Source: an uncultured Opitutia bacterium
Lineage (GTDB): Bacteria; Verrucomicrobiota; Verrucomicrobiia; Opitutales; Opitutaceae
Reading direction: 5' to 3'
DNA length: 37,772 bases
Assembly (NCBI GenBank): GCA_903925425.1
Contig: CAIYFD010000326.1
Coordinates: forward strand, 1 to 37,772
Shown here: in pieces, positions 18,497 to 26,913 of the stretch
How positions within the stretch are numbered: position 1 is the first letter of the stretch
How the letters are laid out: each line of letters starts with the position of its first letter
Made by a program: the position numbers and the translations under genes
Notes under the pieces: generated by a model
Database searches by the model: none
Told to the model about the DNA's origin: nothing
What the model saw: only the letters and a program-made list of their open reading frames with translations

Positions 18497-19675
18497 TCAG
18501 CTCGCCAGCATCCGCACGCGGCGGTCCTTGCGCGGGAACTGCAGGGTGACGACCGTGCCAACGCCTTCCTTGCTTTCCACGCCGACTTGCCCGCCGTGGC
18601 TGCGCATGATGCGGCGCACGATCATGAGGCCCAGCCCGTGACCGCCGGCCTTGGTGGTGTGGTACGGCTCGAACAGCCGCAGCAGGTCCTCCTGCTTGAT
18701 CCCGGATCCACTGTCCGCGAACAACAGATAGACCGAGTCGTCGTCCGACCGCGAACGGATGCGGAGCCGCCCGCCCGGCTGCATCGCCTCCATCGCGTTC
18801 TTGTTCACGTTGAAAAATACCTGCTTGAGCTGGTTGCGATCGGCCATGATCAGCGGGAGCGCGTGCGGCGTCTCCGCCTCCACCGCCACGCCGCGGTCGG
18901 CAAACTCCTGCTGCTGGAAGCGCAGCACCTCGGCGAGCACCTCCGAGACATCGGTCTCGGCGAGGTCGGGGGGGCGCGGCCGGATCGCCTCAAGGAAATT
19001 GCTGATGATGCCGTCGAGCCGGCGCACCTCGTCACGACAAATCCCGACGGACGCCGAAAGGTCCTCGATGTCCTTGCCCGCCTTCAGCTTCTTGAGCTTC
19101 CGCTCCAGGAGCTGCAGGTGGATCGTCAGCGAATTGAGCGGATTGCCGAGTTCGTGGGCCACCCCGGCCGCGAGCAGGAGGATCGATGACGTGCGCTCGT
19201 CCTCGATGCGCTGCTCGGTGCTGCGCTTGTCGCCGGTGATGTCGGACAGGATGACCACATGCCGCGGCGGGCCGCTCCGGCCGTCGGGATGAAAGGGCAC
19301 GAGGTTCAGCCGCACCGTCCGCGGCTCCGGGTAGGTCAGCTCGAATTCGCGGGCGACCACGGGCAAGGCGCCGCCCTCGGACACCTCGTCGCCAGCGGAC
19401 AGGCTCGGCAGCAAACCGGGCACCAGCCGCCAGAGCGTCTGACCCGCCAACTCGTCGCCGCCGACCGCGATCAGCCGCTCTGCGGCCGTGTTGGCGTACT
19501 CGATGGTACCGGCGCCATTGATCACGAGCACGCCCTCCTGGAGCGTGTTGAAGACCTGCTCGAAGATCCCGCGCTCCCGGGCGAGGCGCTGGACCAGGTT
19601 CGCCAAGTTGACTGAATCCAACGAATCCAGCCGGCCAAGGACGCGATCGAGGGAGGAGTGCTTCTTGCCGGCCAT
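18497..19675 (-). CDS. PAS-domain sensor histidine kinase (NtrB-like)
   Basis: PAS VINGAGTIEYANTAAERLI; H-box VAHELGNPLNSLTIHL; GGHGLGLMIVRRIMRSHGG. Confidence 0.93.
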   Translation of the reverse strand: MAGKKHSSLDRVLGRLDSLDSVNLANLVQRLARERGIFEQVFNTLQEGVLVINGAGTIEYANTAAERLIAVGGDELAGQTLWRLVPGLLPSLSAGDEVSEGGALPVVAREFELTYPEPRTVRLNLVPFHPDGRSGPPRHVVILSDITGDKRSTEQRIEDERTSSILLLAAGVAHELGNPLNSLTIHLQLLERKLKKLKAGKDIEDLSASVGICRDEVRRLDGIISNFLEAIRPRPPDLAETDVSEVLAEVLRFQQQEFADRGVAVEAETPHALPLIMADRNQLKQVFFNVNKNAMEAMQPGGRLRIRSRSDDDSVYLLFADSGSGIKQEDLLRLFEPYHTTKAGGHGLGLMIVRRIMRSHGGQVGVESKEGVGTVVTLQFPRKDRRVRMLAS

Positions 19676-19729
19676 GGGCGGGGGTTTTGGTGGAGGTGAA
19701 AGACGGGGTCAATCATCCCCCGGCGCCTG

Positions 19730-20488
19730 TCACTCCGCCAAAAAGTCCTGCTGCCCCGGATCAACCCGCCCGGCGAGGAGCTTGCGCAGGAAAAGCTCCC
19801 GGTGCTGCGGGCAGCGGCCGATCCGCAGCACCGCATCGCGGTGATCGTCGGTCCCGTAACCCTTGTGGCGGTCAAAACCGTAGCCGGGGTATTTCACGGC
19901 CAGCTCGGTCATCAGCCGGTCGCGAGTCACCTTCGCCACGATCGAGGCCATCGCAATGCAGAGCGAGCGGGCGTCGCCGTTGACGAGGCCGGTGTGCGGG
20001 TACGGGAAGTGGCGGAGGGGCAGGCCGTCGACCAGGATGCGGGCGGAGACCGTCGGCTGGAAATTCGCGATCTCGTCGGCCGAGGAAAACAGGTCAGGCT
20101 CGGTCTTCCGGGCAAAGGCGTCCGGCGGATAGATGCCCTCGAGCGCACGGCGCATCGCGAGCTTGGTCGCCCCGAGGATGTTGAACTGCTCGATCTCCTC
20201 CACCCCGGCCACGCCGAAGTGCGCGTGGATCTGGCCGGTGGCGGCCAGTTCCTCGAACTCGGCCCAAAGCTCCTCACGCTGGGCCGCCTCGAGTTGCTTC
20301 GAGTCGTTAACCCGGCCGCCGCGGCCCACCGCCCAGCGGCCTTCGAGGAATTCCCGCGTGACCAGCACGGCCCCCGCCACCACCGGGCCGGCCAGCGCGC
20401 CGCGCCCGGCCTCGTCCACGCCGATCAGGCCGAAGACACCCTCGATCTGCTTGAGGTCGAACCCGCGGAGCTGGCGGCGCTTCGGCAT
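19730..20488 (-). CDS. rnhB: Ribonuclease HII
   Basis: GVDEAGRGALAGPVVAGAVL; MASIVAKVTRDRLM; start MPKRRQLRGF at 20488. Confidence 0.95.
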   Translation of the reverse strand: MPKRRQLRGFDLKQIEGVFGLIGVDEAGRGALAGPVVAGAVLVTREFLEGRWAVGRGGRVNDSKQLEAAQREELWAEFEELAATGQIHAHFGVAGVEEIEQFNILGATKLAMRRALEGIYPPDAFARKTEPDLFSSADEIANFQPTVSARILVDGLPLRHFPYPHTGLVNGDARSLCIAMASIVAKVTRDRLMTELAVKYPGYGFDRHKGYGTDDHRDAVLRIGRCPQHRELFLRKLLAGRVDPGQQDFLAE

Positions 20489-20504
20489 GGGCGAATGAGG
20501 CCGC

Positions 20505-21524
20505 TCAGAGGTGCTTGAACTCGGTCTTTTCCCGCGGCACGGGCAGCGGGAGTTCGTCAAGCTTGCCTTCGGCCAGCACGACCTCGTAAGCCGTGCGGAA
20601 ATGGAGCTTGGCGAAGTCGCCCAGCGCGCGCGCGCCGAACTGCCGCATGATCTCCGCCGCCTGCACCTTCACCTGCGCGCTGGCGCCTTTCTGCAGCTTG
20701 GCCCCGAATTTCTGCGAGAGTGCGTGCATCTGGCGGACGTACTCGGCCCGGGCCACGATGGAGGCAGCGGCGACCACCGGGTCCTCTTCCGCCTTGGTGC
20801 GCATCCGAAGATCAAAGCCCTCCGGCCGCAACTTCTTCAGCTCACGCTGCACGAGCGGCTGCTCGCTGAACTGGTCGAGCAAACCCCACGGCACGGTCTT
20901 GCGGTCGAGCGCGTTTTTCAGCGCCGTGGCGTGCTGCCACGCGAGGAGCTTGTTCAGGCTCTGGTACGGCCGGCTCATCAGCTCGTTATACCGGGCCATG
21001 GTGTGACAGAAGCAGGTCTCGGCCACCGCGCCCTTGGTCGTGCGGATCAGGCGGTCGAGTTCGAGAATCTTGCTTTCGGCCATCTTTTTCGAGTCCTGCG
21101 CGCCGGCCTTGCGCCAGGTCTCGATGGCGTCCTTGTCGGCGATCACCGTCGCCGCAATCACGGGACCGAAGAAGTCGCCCTTGCCGCTCTCGTCGAGGCC
21201 CGCGTGCGACTCAAACCAGTCAGGATGCAACACTTCGTCATAGCCGAGCTTCGCCGCGCCCGTGATCTCGGGTTCGATCACGTCGCGCACGAAGTCCTCG
21301 GTACCCTTGCCGGCGATGACGACCTTCCCGCTGGTGTACGCGCTGACGTTCACCTTGAGGTGATCGGCCCGATAGGCGAAGCGGGTGTAGCCCACCTCGA
21401 ACGGGGTCCAGCCCTTCGCCGCGAGCAGCGCGCCGAGTTTCGCCATCTGCTCGTCGGTGAGCTTGACGGTGTAGGAGGCGATTTTCTTCGGCTGGTCTTC
21501 GTCTCCAGCGGTCGGCTTGGGCAT
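20505..21524 (-). CDS. rnhC: Ribonuclease HIII
   Basis: N-terminal TBP-like domain (YTVKLTDEQMAKLGALLAAKGW) plus GLDESGKGDFFGPVIAATV; start MPKPTAGDEDQ at 21524. Confidence 0.93.
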   Translation of the reverse strand: MPKPTAGDEDQPKKIASYTVKLTDEQMAKLGALLAAKGWTPFEVGYTRFAYRADHLKVNVSAYTSGKVVIAGKGTEDFVRDVIEPEITGAAKLGYDEVLHPDWFESHAGLDESGKGDFFGPVIAATVIADKDAIETWRKAGAQDSKKMAESKILELDRLIRTTKGAVAETCFCHTMARYNELMSRPYQSLNKLLAWQHATALKNALDRKTVPWGLLDQFSEQPLVQRELKKLRPEGFDLRMRTKAEEDPVVAAASIVARAEYVRQMHALSQKFGAKLQKGASAQVKVQAAEIMRQFGARALGDFAKLHFRTAYEVVLAEGKLDELPLPVPREKTEFKHL

Positions 21525-21530
21525 GGGTCC

Positions 21531-21820
21531 ATGGCCACAAAAACCGCGAGCTGACTCAATGGTGAATTGCGGGATGGCCGCAAAAAGGCGCAAGAGGCGC
21601 AAAAACGGAACGAACCCCCTGAGATTTTGCCACCGCGGCACCGAGACGCAGAACCCCGCCTTTTGGTTTGGGTTCCAAACCCCAAATCATTTGACCTCGG
21701 TGTCTCTGCGGCTCTGTGGCGAAATCTTCCGTGCGCCTCCTGCCTTTTGGCGGCCAAAGGAATTCCGTGACGATTGGTTGCGGCTTTATCACGTCGTCTC
21801 TTTTCGTGGTGTCCGTGGCC
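21531..21820. repeat. Multi-tier nested palindrome between rnhC and mutY
   Basis: Tiers: GGCCGCAAAAAGGCGCAAGAGGCGC (21576-) with GTGCGCCTCCTGCCTTTTGGCGGCC (about 21732-); GATTTTGCCAC..GAGACGCAGA (21623-) with CTCGGTGTCTCTGCGGCTCTGTGGCGAAATC (to 21726); core GGTTTGG-GTT-CCAAACC (21665-21681); possible outer TGGCCAC pair. Confidence 0.7.
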
Positions 21821-22852
21821 AAGTCCCCCACTCAACTCATTGCCGCAAAAACCCGCTTCCGGCGGGCGCTGCTGGACTGGTATCGCGCCCACGCCCGGCC
21901 CCTGCCGTGGCGGGAGGCGCCGTCGCTCTACCGGACGGTGGTGAGCGAGTTCATGCTCCAGCAGACGCAGGTGAAGACGATGCTGCCCTATTTCGCGCGC
22001 TGGCAGACGGAGTTCCCCAACTTCGCAGCGCTGGCCGCCGCGCCTGAGTCGCGCGTGCTGCGGCTCTGGGAGGGGCTCGGGTACTACTCCCGCGCCCGCA
22101 ATCTGCACCGTCTCGCCCGGGCCATCGCCGATCTGCCGTCTCCGCCAACGACCCCGGCGGAATGGCGCGAGCTGCCGGGAGTCGGCCCATACACCGCCGC
22201 TGCGATCACCAGCATTTCATTCCGCGCGCCGGTCGCCTGCGTCGACGGCAACGTGGTGCGCATCCTCGCCCGGCTCACCGCCAACCCAAAGCGCTTCCCC
22301 GATAGCGCGACCGCCGCGAAGGTCTTCACTCCGCTCGCCAATGCGCTGCTGAATCCGGCCGATCCCGGCGACCACAACCAGGCCATGATGGAACTCGGCG
22401 CCACGATCTGCGCGCGCCAGAACCCACGCTGCGGGGAGTGCCCCGTAAAATCTTTCTGCGCCGCCGCCAAGGCCGGCGCCCCGGAGAAATTTTCCCGCTT
22501 CGCCGCCAAGCAGATCGAAAAGCGCGACGTCGTCCGCGTGTGGTGCCGCCGCGGCCAGACCCTCCTGCTCCACCGCGCCTCCGCCACCGCGCGCCGCCTC
22601 GCCGGCCAGCATGAACTCCCAACTGCGGAGCAATTTGGATTGCCCGCGACGGTGGTCAGCGGCGGGAAGCTGCTCGGCCAAAAGACCCGCAGCATCACGC
22701 GCTACCGGATCCGCGAAACCATCCACGCGTGCAAACCACCGGCTGACTCTTTCCCCGCCGGCCTCGTCTGGGTCCCACTCACCGAGCTGGAACACCTCAC
22801 CCTCTCCGGCCCCCACCGCCGTTGGGTCACGGAGCTGCTGTCGGCAACGTGA
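21716..22852 (+). CDS. mutY: A/G-specific adenine glycosylase
   Basis: SEFMLQQTQVKTMLPYF, LPGVGPYTAAAI, VDGNVVRIL, 4Fe-4S CARQNPRCGECPVKSFC. True start uncertain; likely a GTG around 21806-21815. Confidence 0.93.
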   Translation: MAKSSVRLLPFGGQRNSVTIGCGFITSSLFVVSVAKSPTQLIAAKTRFRRALLDWYRAHARPLPWREAPSLYRTVVSEFMLQQTQVKTMLPYFARWQTEFPNFAALAAAPESRVLRLWEGLGYYSRARNLHRLARAIADLPSPPTTPAEWRELPGVGPYTAAAITSISFRAPVACVDGNVVRILARLTANPKRFPDSATAAKVFTPLANALLNPADPGDHNQAMMELGATICARQNPRCGECPVKSFCAAAKAGAPEKFSRFAAKQIEKRDVVRVWCRRGQTLLLHRASATARRLAGQHELPTAEQFGLPATVVSGGKLLGQKTRSITRYRIRETIHACKPPADSFPAGLVWVPLTELEHLTLSGPHRRWVTELLSAT

Positions 22853-23189
22853 CCTCGTAGATCCTCAACCGGGCGGGCACGCGGACCGGCTGGGACAAGC
22901 CACGCACATTCGCGAGTTCCCAAGCCAACCAGCCTGGTTCCCACTGCGTGGCACCTGATGCCTCAAGGTCGCTCGCGGCCCACGGCCTGACCGCCACGAC
23001 ATCGACCAAAGCAAGGGCGATCCCGTCCGGATCCTCAGGCATCCGCTCCGCATCCAAGCGATGCCGATTCTGTACGATCAAAAGATCCTTCAGCGGCAAC
23101 GACTCCGGACTCCAACGGCGAATCTCCAGCCGCTTCGTCCCTGCCACCATCAAGTCTCCGGCCGGGAACACGACAGATAGAGCCTTCAC
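22827..23189 (-). CDS. ASCH-domain protein
   Basis: MKALSVVFPAGDLMVAGTKRLEIRRWSPESLPLKDLLIVQN; ends convergently inside the mutY 3' end. Confidence 0.75.
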   Translation of the reverse strand: MKALSVVFPAGDLMVAGTKRLEIRRWSPESLPLKDLLIVQNRHRLDAERMPEDPDGIALALVDVVAVRPWAASDLEASGATQWEPGWLAWELANVRGLSQPVRVPARLRIYEVTLPTAAP

Positions 23190-23287
23190 CTCAAATCCCT
23201 CCGGTGGGTTCCGTGGGCAGACAATCCGATGCTTTCCATCCGCTTTTCGCGTCTTTCAGGTGTTTCGTGGGCCAATCCGATCCCGCC

Positions 23288-24226
23288 CTATCCGATCAAT
23301 TCCTCGATCCGCTCCTTCGAGGCCCGCACGCCCTCGACCTTCACGCGAGGGCTAAGCTCGAGGGTGAGCAGGTGCTCGGGACGCCAGAATTCGCTCACCA
23401 TCTTGAAGTCGATCTTGCCCGAGCCGACCGGCTGGTGGTCGCGGCCCTCGGCGTCCACATCGTGCAGGTGGAAGCCGATCGTGCGGGCGGCCATCTTCTG
23501 CAGGTGGTCGCGGTGCACCAGCGTGCCCATGGACTCCTTGATGTCGGCATGGCCGGTGTCGTGCCAGTAACCGGCCGCGGCGGCCGGCGGCAGGCCCTCG
23601 ACAAACGCCGGGTAGTCGGCATCGAGCGGCAGTTCGTCGAACGCCTCGCGGTTCTCGAGCCCGAGCTTCACGCCCTTCTCGGCGGCGTAGCCCAGCACCT
23701 CGTTGATGCTGGCCTTGGTACGCTCCCAGTACGGGCCCATCCGCTGGCGGATCTTCACCAAGGATTTCTCGAGCAATGCCCGGTACGCGGGATCCTCGGT
23801 CAGCACCTTGCCCGGGTGGGCCTCGGCGTACTTCTCGAGCGGGCGCGTCGGATTGAACCAGAAGAATCTCACGCTGCCGAGGTGGCAGACCACGACCTTG
23901 GCCTTCACTTGGTGCGCAAAGTCGATCGTGCGCTTCGTGTGGCGCAGCCACTGGTCGTGCTCGCGCGGGTCTCCCGCTGAAGGCTCGAAGAGGTTCGGCG
24001 CGGCGCTCATCACCCCGGTCGGCAGCGGGCAGAAGTTGTGGACCGACGCGACCTTGATCACGCCCTCCTCCACGGCCTTGAGGATGCCCGGCACCAAGGT
24101 GATGCGGATGCCGTGGCTCAGCTCCACATGCCCGAAGCCGAGCGCCGCCATCTCCGTCAGCATCATGTAGCCATCCTGATGCCTCGGGGAGCACCAGCAG
24201 GTGGATAGAGACAGGAGGGGTTTCAT
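23288..24226 (-). CDS. Xylose-isomerase-like TIM-barrel sugar phosphate isomerase/epimerase
   Basis: FGHVELSHGIRITL, LGLENREAFDELP, WHDTGHADIKE, IGFHLHDVDAEGRDH; start MKPLLSLSTCW at 24226. Confidence 0.85.
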   Translation of the reverse strand: MKPLLSLSTCWCSPRHQDGYMMLTEMAALGFGHVELSHGIRITLVPGILKAVEEGVIKVASVHNFCPLPTGVMSAAPNLFEPSAGDPREHDQWLRHTKRTIDFAHQVKAKVVVCHLGSVRFFWFNPTRPLEKYAEAHPGKVLTEDPAYRALLEKSLVKIRQRMGPYWERTKASINEVLGYAAEKGVKLGLENREAFDELPLDADYPAFVEGLPPAAAAGYWHDTGHADIKESMGTLVHRDHLQKMAARTIGFHLHDVDAEGRDHQPVGSGKIDFKMVSEFWRPEHLLTLELSPRVKVEGVRASKERIEELIG

Positions 24227-24320
24227 GCCGCAGGAAAAACAAAGAGCCGCGGATCCGGAAAACTCCAAGTCCCAAAAAGTTTTGGGATTGGCGCAGTCAG
24301 CAGCCAAACCCGACCCGGAC

Positions 24321-24506
24321 TTTTTAACCACGGATTACCCGGATGGCACGGATGGGAACTTAATCCCCCGGCAATTTCACAGGAGAACGCGGAGGTCGCG
24401 GAGAATGCCGGAATGAAATCCTCCCCTTCCTCCGTGCCCTCCTGTGAAACCGGTTCGAATGCGTGGGTTCGAATCCGTGCCATCCGGGTAATCCGTGGCT
24501 AAAAAA
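24321..24506. repeat. Two-tier nested palindrome
   Basis: Outer TTTTTAACCACGGATTACCCGGATGGCACGGAT (24321-24353) versus ATCCGTGCCATCCGGGTAATCCGTGGCTAAAAAA (24473-24506); inner TTTCACAGGAG..CGGAGG versus CCTCCGTGCCCTCCTGTGAAA. Confidence 0.85.
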
Positions 24507-24522
24507 TCCGGCGGCCGGACAC

Positions 24523-24552
24523 AAAAAAACCGCGCCCGGAAAGGGCGCGGTT
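24523..24552 (-). terminator. Intrinsic terminator of rpsU
   Basis: Minus strand AACCGCGCCCTTTCCGGGCGCGGTTTTTTT. Confidence 0.88.
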
Positions 24553-24572
24553 CAAAGTGAGGGGCGTCAGCC

Positions 24573-24770
24573 TTATTCGGCGTAACGGCGGCGCAGCATC
24601 TGGGTGAAGGCCGCGACCTTGTTCTTCCGGCGGCGCTTCTCGCAGGGCTTCTCGTAGTAACGCTTGGCGCGGACACCCTTGATGATGTTCTCGCGGTCGA
24701 GCTTCTTCTTCATCCGGCGCAGGGCGCGGTCGATGGGCTCGTTCTTGCGGATCTTGATTTCGATGGACAT
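24573..24770 (-). CDS. rpsU: 30S ribosomal protein S21
   Basis: MSIEIKIRKNEPIDRALRRMKKKLDRENIIKGVRAKRYYEKPCEKRRRK. Confidence 0.96.
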   Translation of the reverse strand: MSIEIKIRKNEPIDRALRRMKKKLDRENIIKGVRAKRYYEKPCEKRRRKNKVAAFTQMLRRRYAE

Positions 24771-25019
24771 TGGGACGTGGCGTCGGGACGGGTTTTCGGA
24801 AGGAAAAGCTGGTTACTACGCCGGTCCGGGCAGCCGCCGTCAATGGTGTTTTTGCACTCCTGAAGCTGACCCGTATCCGCGTCTTTTCCCTCGCAAGCAA
24901 TCGCCCCTGCGCTGAAGCATGGCTGCAAGCCGACGGCTTTAGCCGTCCGTCGGCCAGAACCCCTTCCCCCTCCCGGAAAGGCCATTACGCCCTTCCGCGA
25001 GCCCGAGATCGCTCACCCC

Positions 25020-25802
25020 ATGAATCATCGTGTCTCCCCCGCTGCCCGTCCCGTGCCGCGCTCCGCGTCTGGCCCAAGCAGGCACTTTCTTCGCGCCGGC
25101 GCGCTCGCGCTGCTGCTGGCCGCCACCGGCGCCCGCGCCGAGATCGGCAAGATCCCGGAGGGGTTCACCCGCCTCTTCAATGGCAAGGACCTAAAGGGCT
25201 GGCATGTCAGCCGCACCGCCCACCACGGCACCACGCCGAAACTGACTATCAAGGACGGCGCCGTCACCATCACGCAGCAACCCTTCGGCCAGGGCGGGAT
25301 CCTGCTCACCGACAAGAAATATCAGGACTTTGAGTTTTACGTGGAGACCGACATCAAGCCGGGCTTCAACAGCGGCCTCTTTTTCCGGTCGACCGAGGAA
25401 GGCTCGGCCTACCAGGTCGAGCTCGACGCCGGCGCGGGCAACAATGGAAACCTGCTGGGAGAGCAGCTGACGCTGACCCGCCCCACCGAAAATCTCGTCC
25501 CCGCCGATCAGCGCGTCACCGTCGCCTCGGTCTGGAACAAGGACGGCTGGAATTCCTACCGCCTTCGCTGCGAGGGAGAGAAGCCCCACCTCACTTTCTG
25601 GGTGAACGACAAAAAGATCTGGGAGTACCAGCTCACGACGAACGACAAGCCAGGCGGTGCGACCGACGGCTACATTGCCCTGCAGTTCCACTTCCTCACC
25701 GCCCTCGGGCCCTCGACCATGGTGATGCCCCTCTCGTACGGCACCCCCGGCAAGGGCATCGGTTTCCGCAACATGGCCGTCAAGGAGCTGAACAAAAAAT
25801 GA
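25020..25802 (+). CDS. DUF1080 / 3-keto-disaccharide hydrolase-like secreted protein
   Basis: PEGFTRLFNGKDLKGWHV, DFEFYVETDIKPGFNSGLFFRS, YQVELD; signal peptide. Confidence 0.9.
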   Translation: MNHRVSPAARPVPRSASGPSRHFLRAGALALLLAATGARAEIGKIPEGFTRLFNGKDLKGWHVSRTAHHGTTPKLTIKDGAVTITQQPFGQGGILLTDKKYQDFEFYVETDIKPGFNSGLFFRSTEEGSAYQVELDAGAGNNGNLLGEQLTLTRPTENLVPADQRVTVASVWNKDGWNSYRLRCEGEKPHLTFWVNDKKIWEYQLTTNDKPGGATDGYIALQFHFLTALGPSTMVMPLSYGTPGKGIGFRNMAVKELNKK

Positions 25803-26779
25803 AGCCCCTCCTCTTCCCCCTCCTGGGCTTCAGCGTTCTCGGGGCCATCGGCGCTCCAGCTCCGGAGCCGACCACCCGCAACGGCATCGGCATGGAATTC
25901 GTACTCATTCCCGCGGGCAAGATGACCATGGGCCGGTATAATCCCAATGTCATCACCCTGCCAGCTCCCGCCGTTCCTCGTGGCGGCGTAGCCCCAACCC
26001 CCGCGCCCGCCGCTGCCCCGACGACTCCACCTCCGGTCACGGCCGGCGTCCCCGGCAGCGCCGCTCCGGCCGCTCCCGCCACCGCCGCTGTCCCCCAAGG
26101 CGGTGGTCGCGGTGCAGGCGGTGCCGCCCGCGGACCGGCCTGGACTCCGGAGCAATTCAAACTCGCGGAGGAACTCCTGAAGCAGGACATCATCGAGGGT
26201 TTCAAGGTCGCGCTGCCCAAGGCCTATTACATCGGAAAGTACGAGGTCACGCAGGGTGAGTGGAAAAAAGTCATGGGCAGCAACCCCTCCGTCTTCCAAG
26301 GCAGCAAGGTCACCGACGAAGCCGACCGTCACCCTGTGGACAGCGTCTCGTGGGCCGATGCGCAGGCCTTCATCAAGAAGCTGAATGCGCTGGAAAAAAC
26401 CACCGCCTACCGCCTGCCCACCGAGGCCGAATGGGAGTACGCTGCCCGCGCCGGCGCCGAGGAAGCCCCCATGATTCCCGGAGAACAGGTCGGCGTGGCC
26501 TACGTCAACACCAAGGGTCCCTCCTCGGTCGTCGGCGGCAACCGCAAGCCCAACGCCTTCGGCGCCTACGACATGATCGGGAATCTCTGGGAGTGGGTGC
26601 AGGACTTCTACAACGAGAAGATCGTCCCCGACGCCGTGCCGCCCAAGCGGGGCACCCAGCATGTGCTGAAGGGCGGCAGCTTCCTCTCGCACGTCAAGAA
26701 CCTCGGCTCCTCCGTCCACGCCGGGGGCCCTGGCGACCCGCTCACCACGGGCTTCCGCCTCGTCAAGGAAGTGCGGTGA
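25799..26779 (+). CDS. Formylglycine-generating enzyme-like (SUMF1/FGE-sulfatase) protein
   Basis: GMEFVLIPAGKMTMG, YYIGKYEVTQGEWKKVMG, HPVDSVSWADAQAFIKKLN, YRLPTEAEWEYAARAG, GNLWEWVQD; ATGA overlap with upstream gene. Confidence 0.92.
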   Translation: MKPLLFPLLGFSVLGAIGAPAPEPTTRNGIGMEFVLIPAGKMTMGRYNPNVITLPAPAVPRGGVAPTPAPAAAPTTPPPVTAGVPGSAAPAAPATAAVPQGGGRGAGGAARGPAWTPEQFKLAEELLKQDIIEGFKVALPKAYYIGKYEVTQGEWKKVMGSNPSVFQGSKVTDEADRHPVDSVSWADAQAFIKKLNALEKTTAYRLPTEAEWEYAARAGAEEAPMIPGEQVGVAYVNTKGPSSVVGGNRKPNAFGAYDMIGNLWEWVQDFYNEKIVPDAVPPKRGTQHVLKGGSFLSHVKNLGSSVHAGGPGDPLTTGFRLVKEVR

Positions 26780-26789
26780 GGCCGGATGA

Positions 26790-26858
26790 TAGGGTTCCCT
26801 CGACGAGGCGACCGCGATGATCCATCGATCCCGGCCGGGTCGTCGACCCGGCCCTACC
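26790..26858. repeat. Paired-hairpin intergenic element (element B)
   Basis: TAG-GGTTCCCTC-GAC-GAGGCGACC-GCGATGATCCATCGATCCC-GGCCGGGTC-GTC-GACCCGGCC-CTACC. Confidence 0.8.
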
Positions 26859-26913
26859 TTCGGTCAGGACGACGAGCGGCAGCAAAAGCCCTTGCTCCGC
26901 ACCGCGGACGCCG

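Noticed and set aside
21531-21820. CRISPR-like array
   Set aside because: Repeats are inverted and nested rather than direct with regular spacers, and no cas genes are visible.
24321-24506. Insertion sequence or MITE with a transposase
   Set aside because: No transposase ORF and no clear target-site duplication can be seen; reported only as a nested palindrome.
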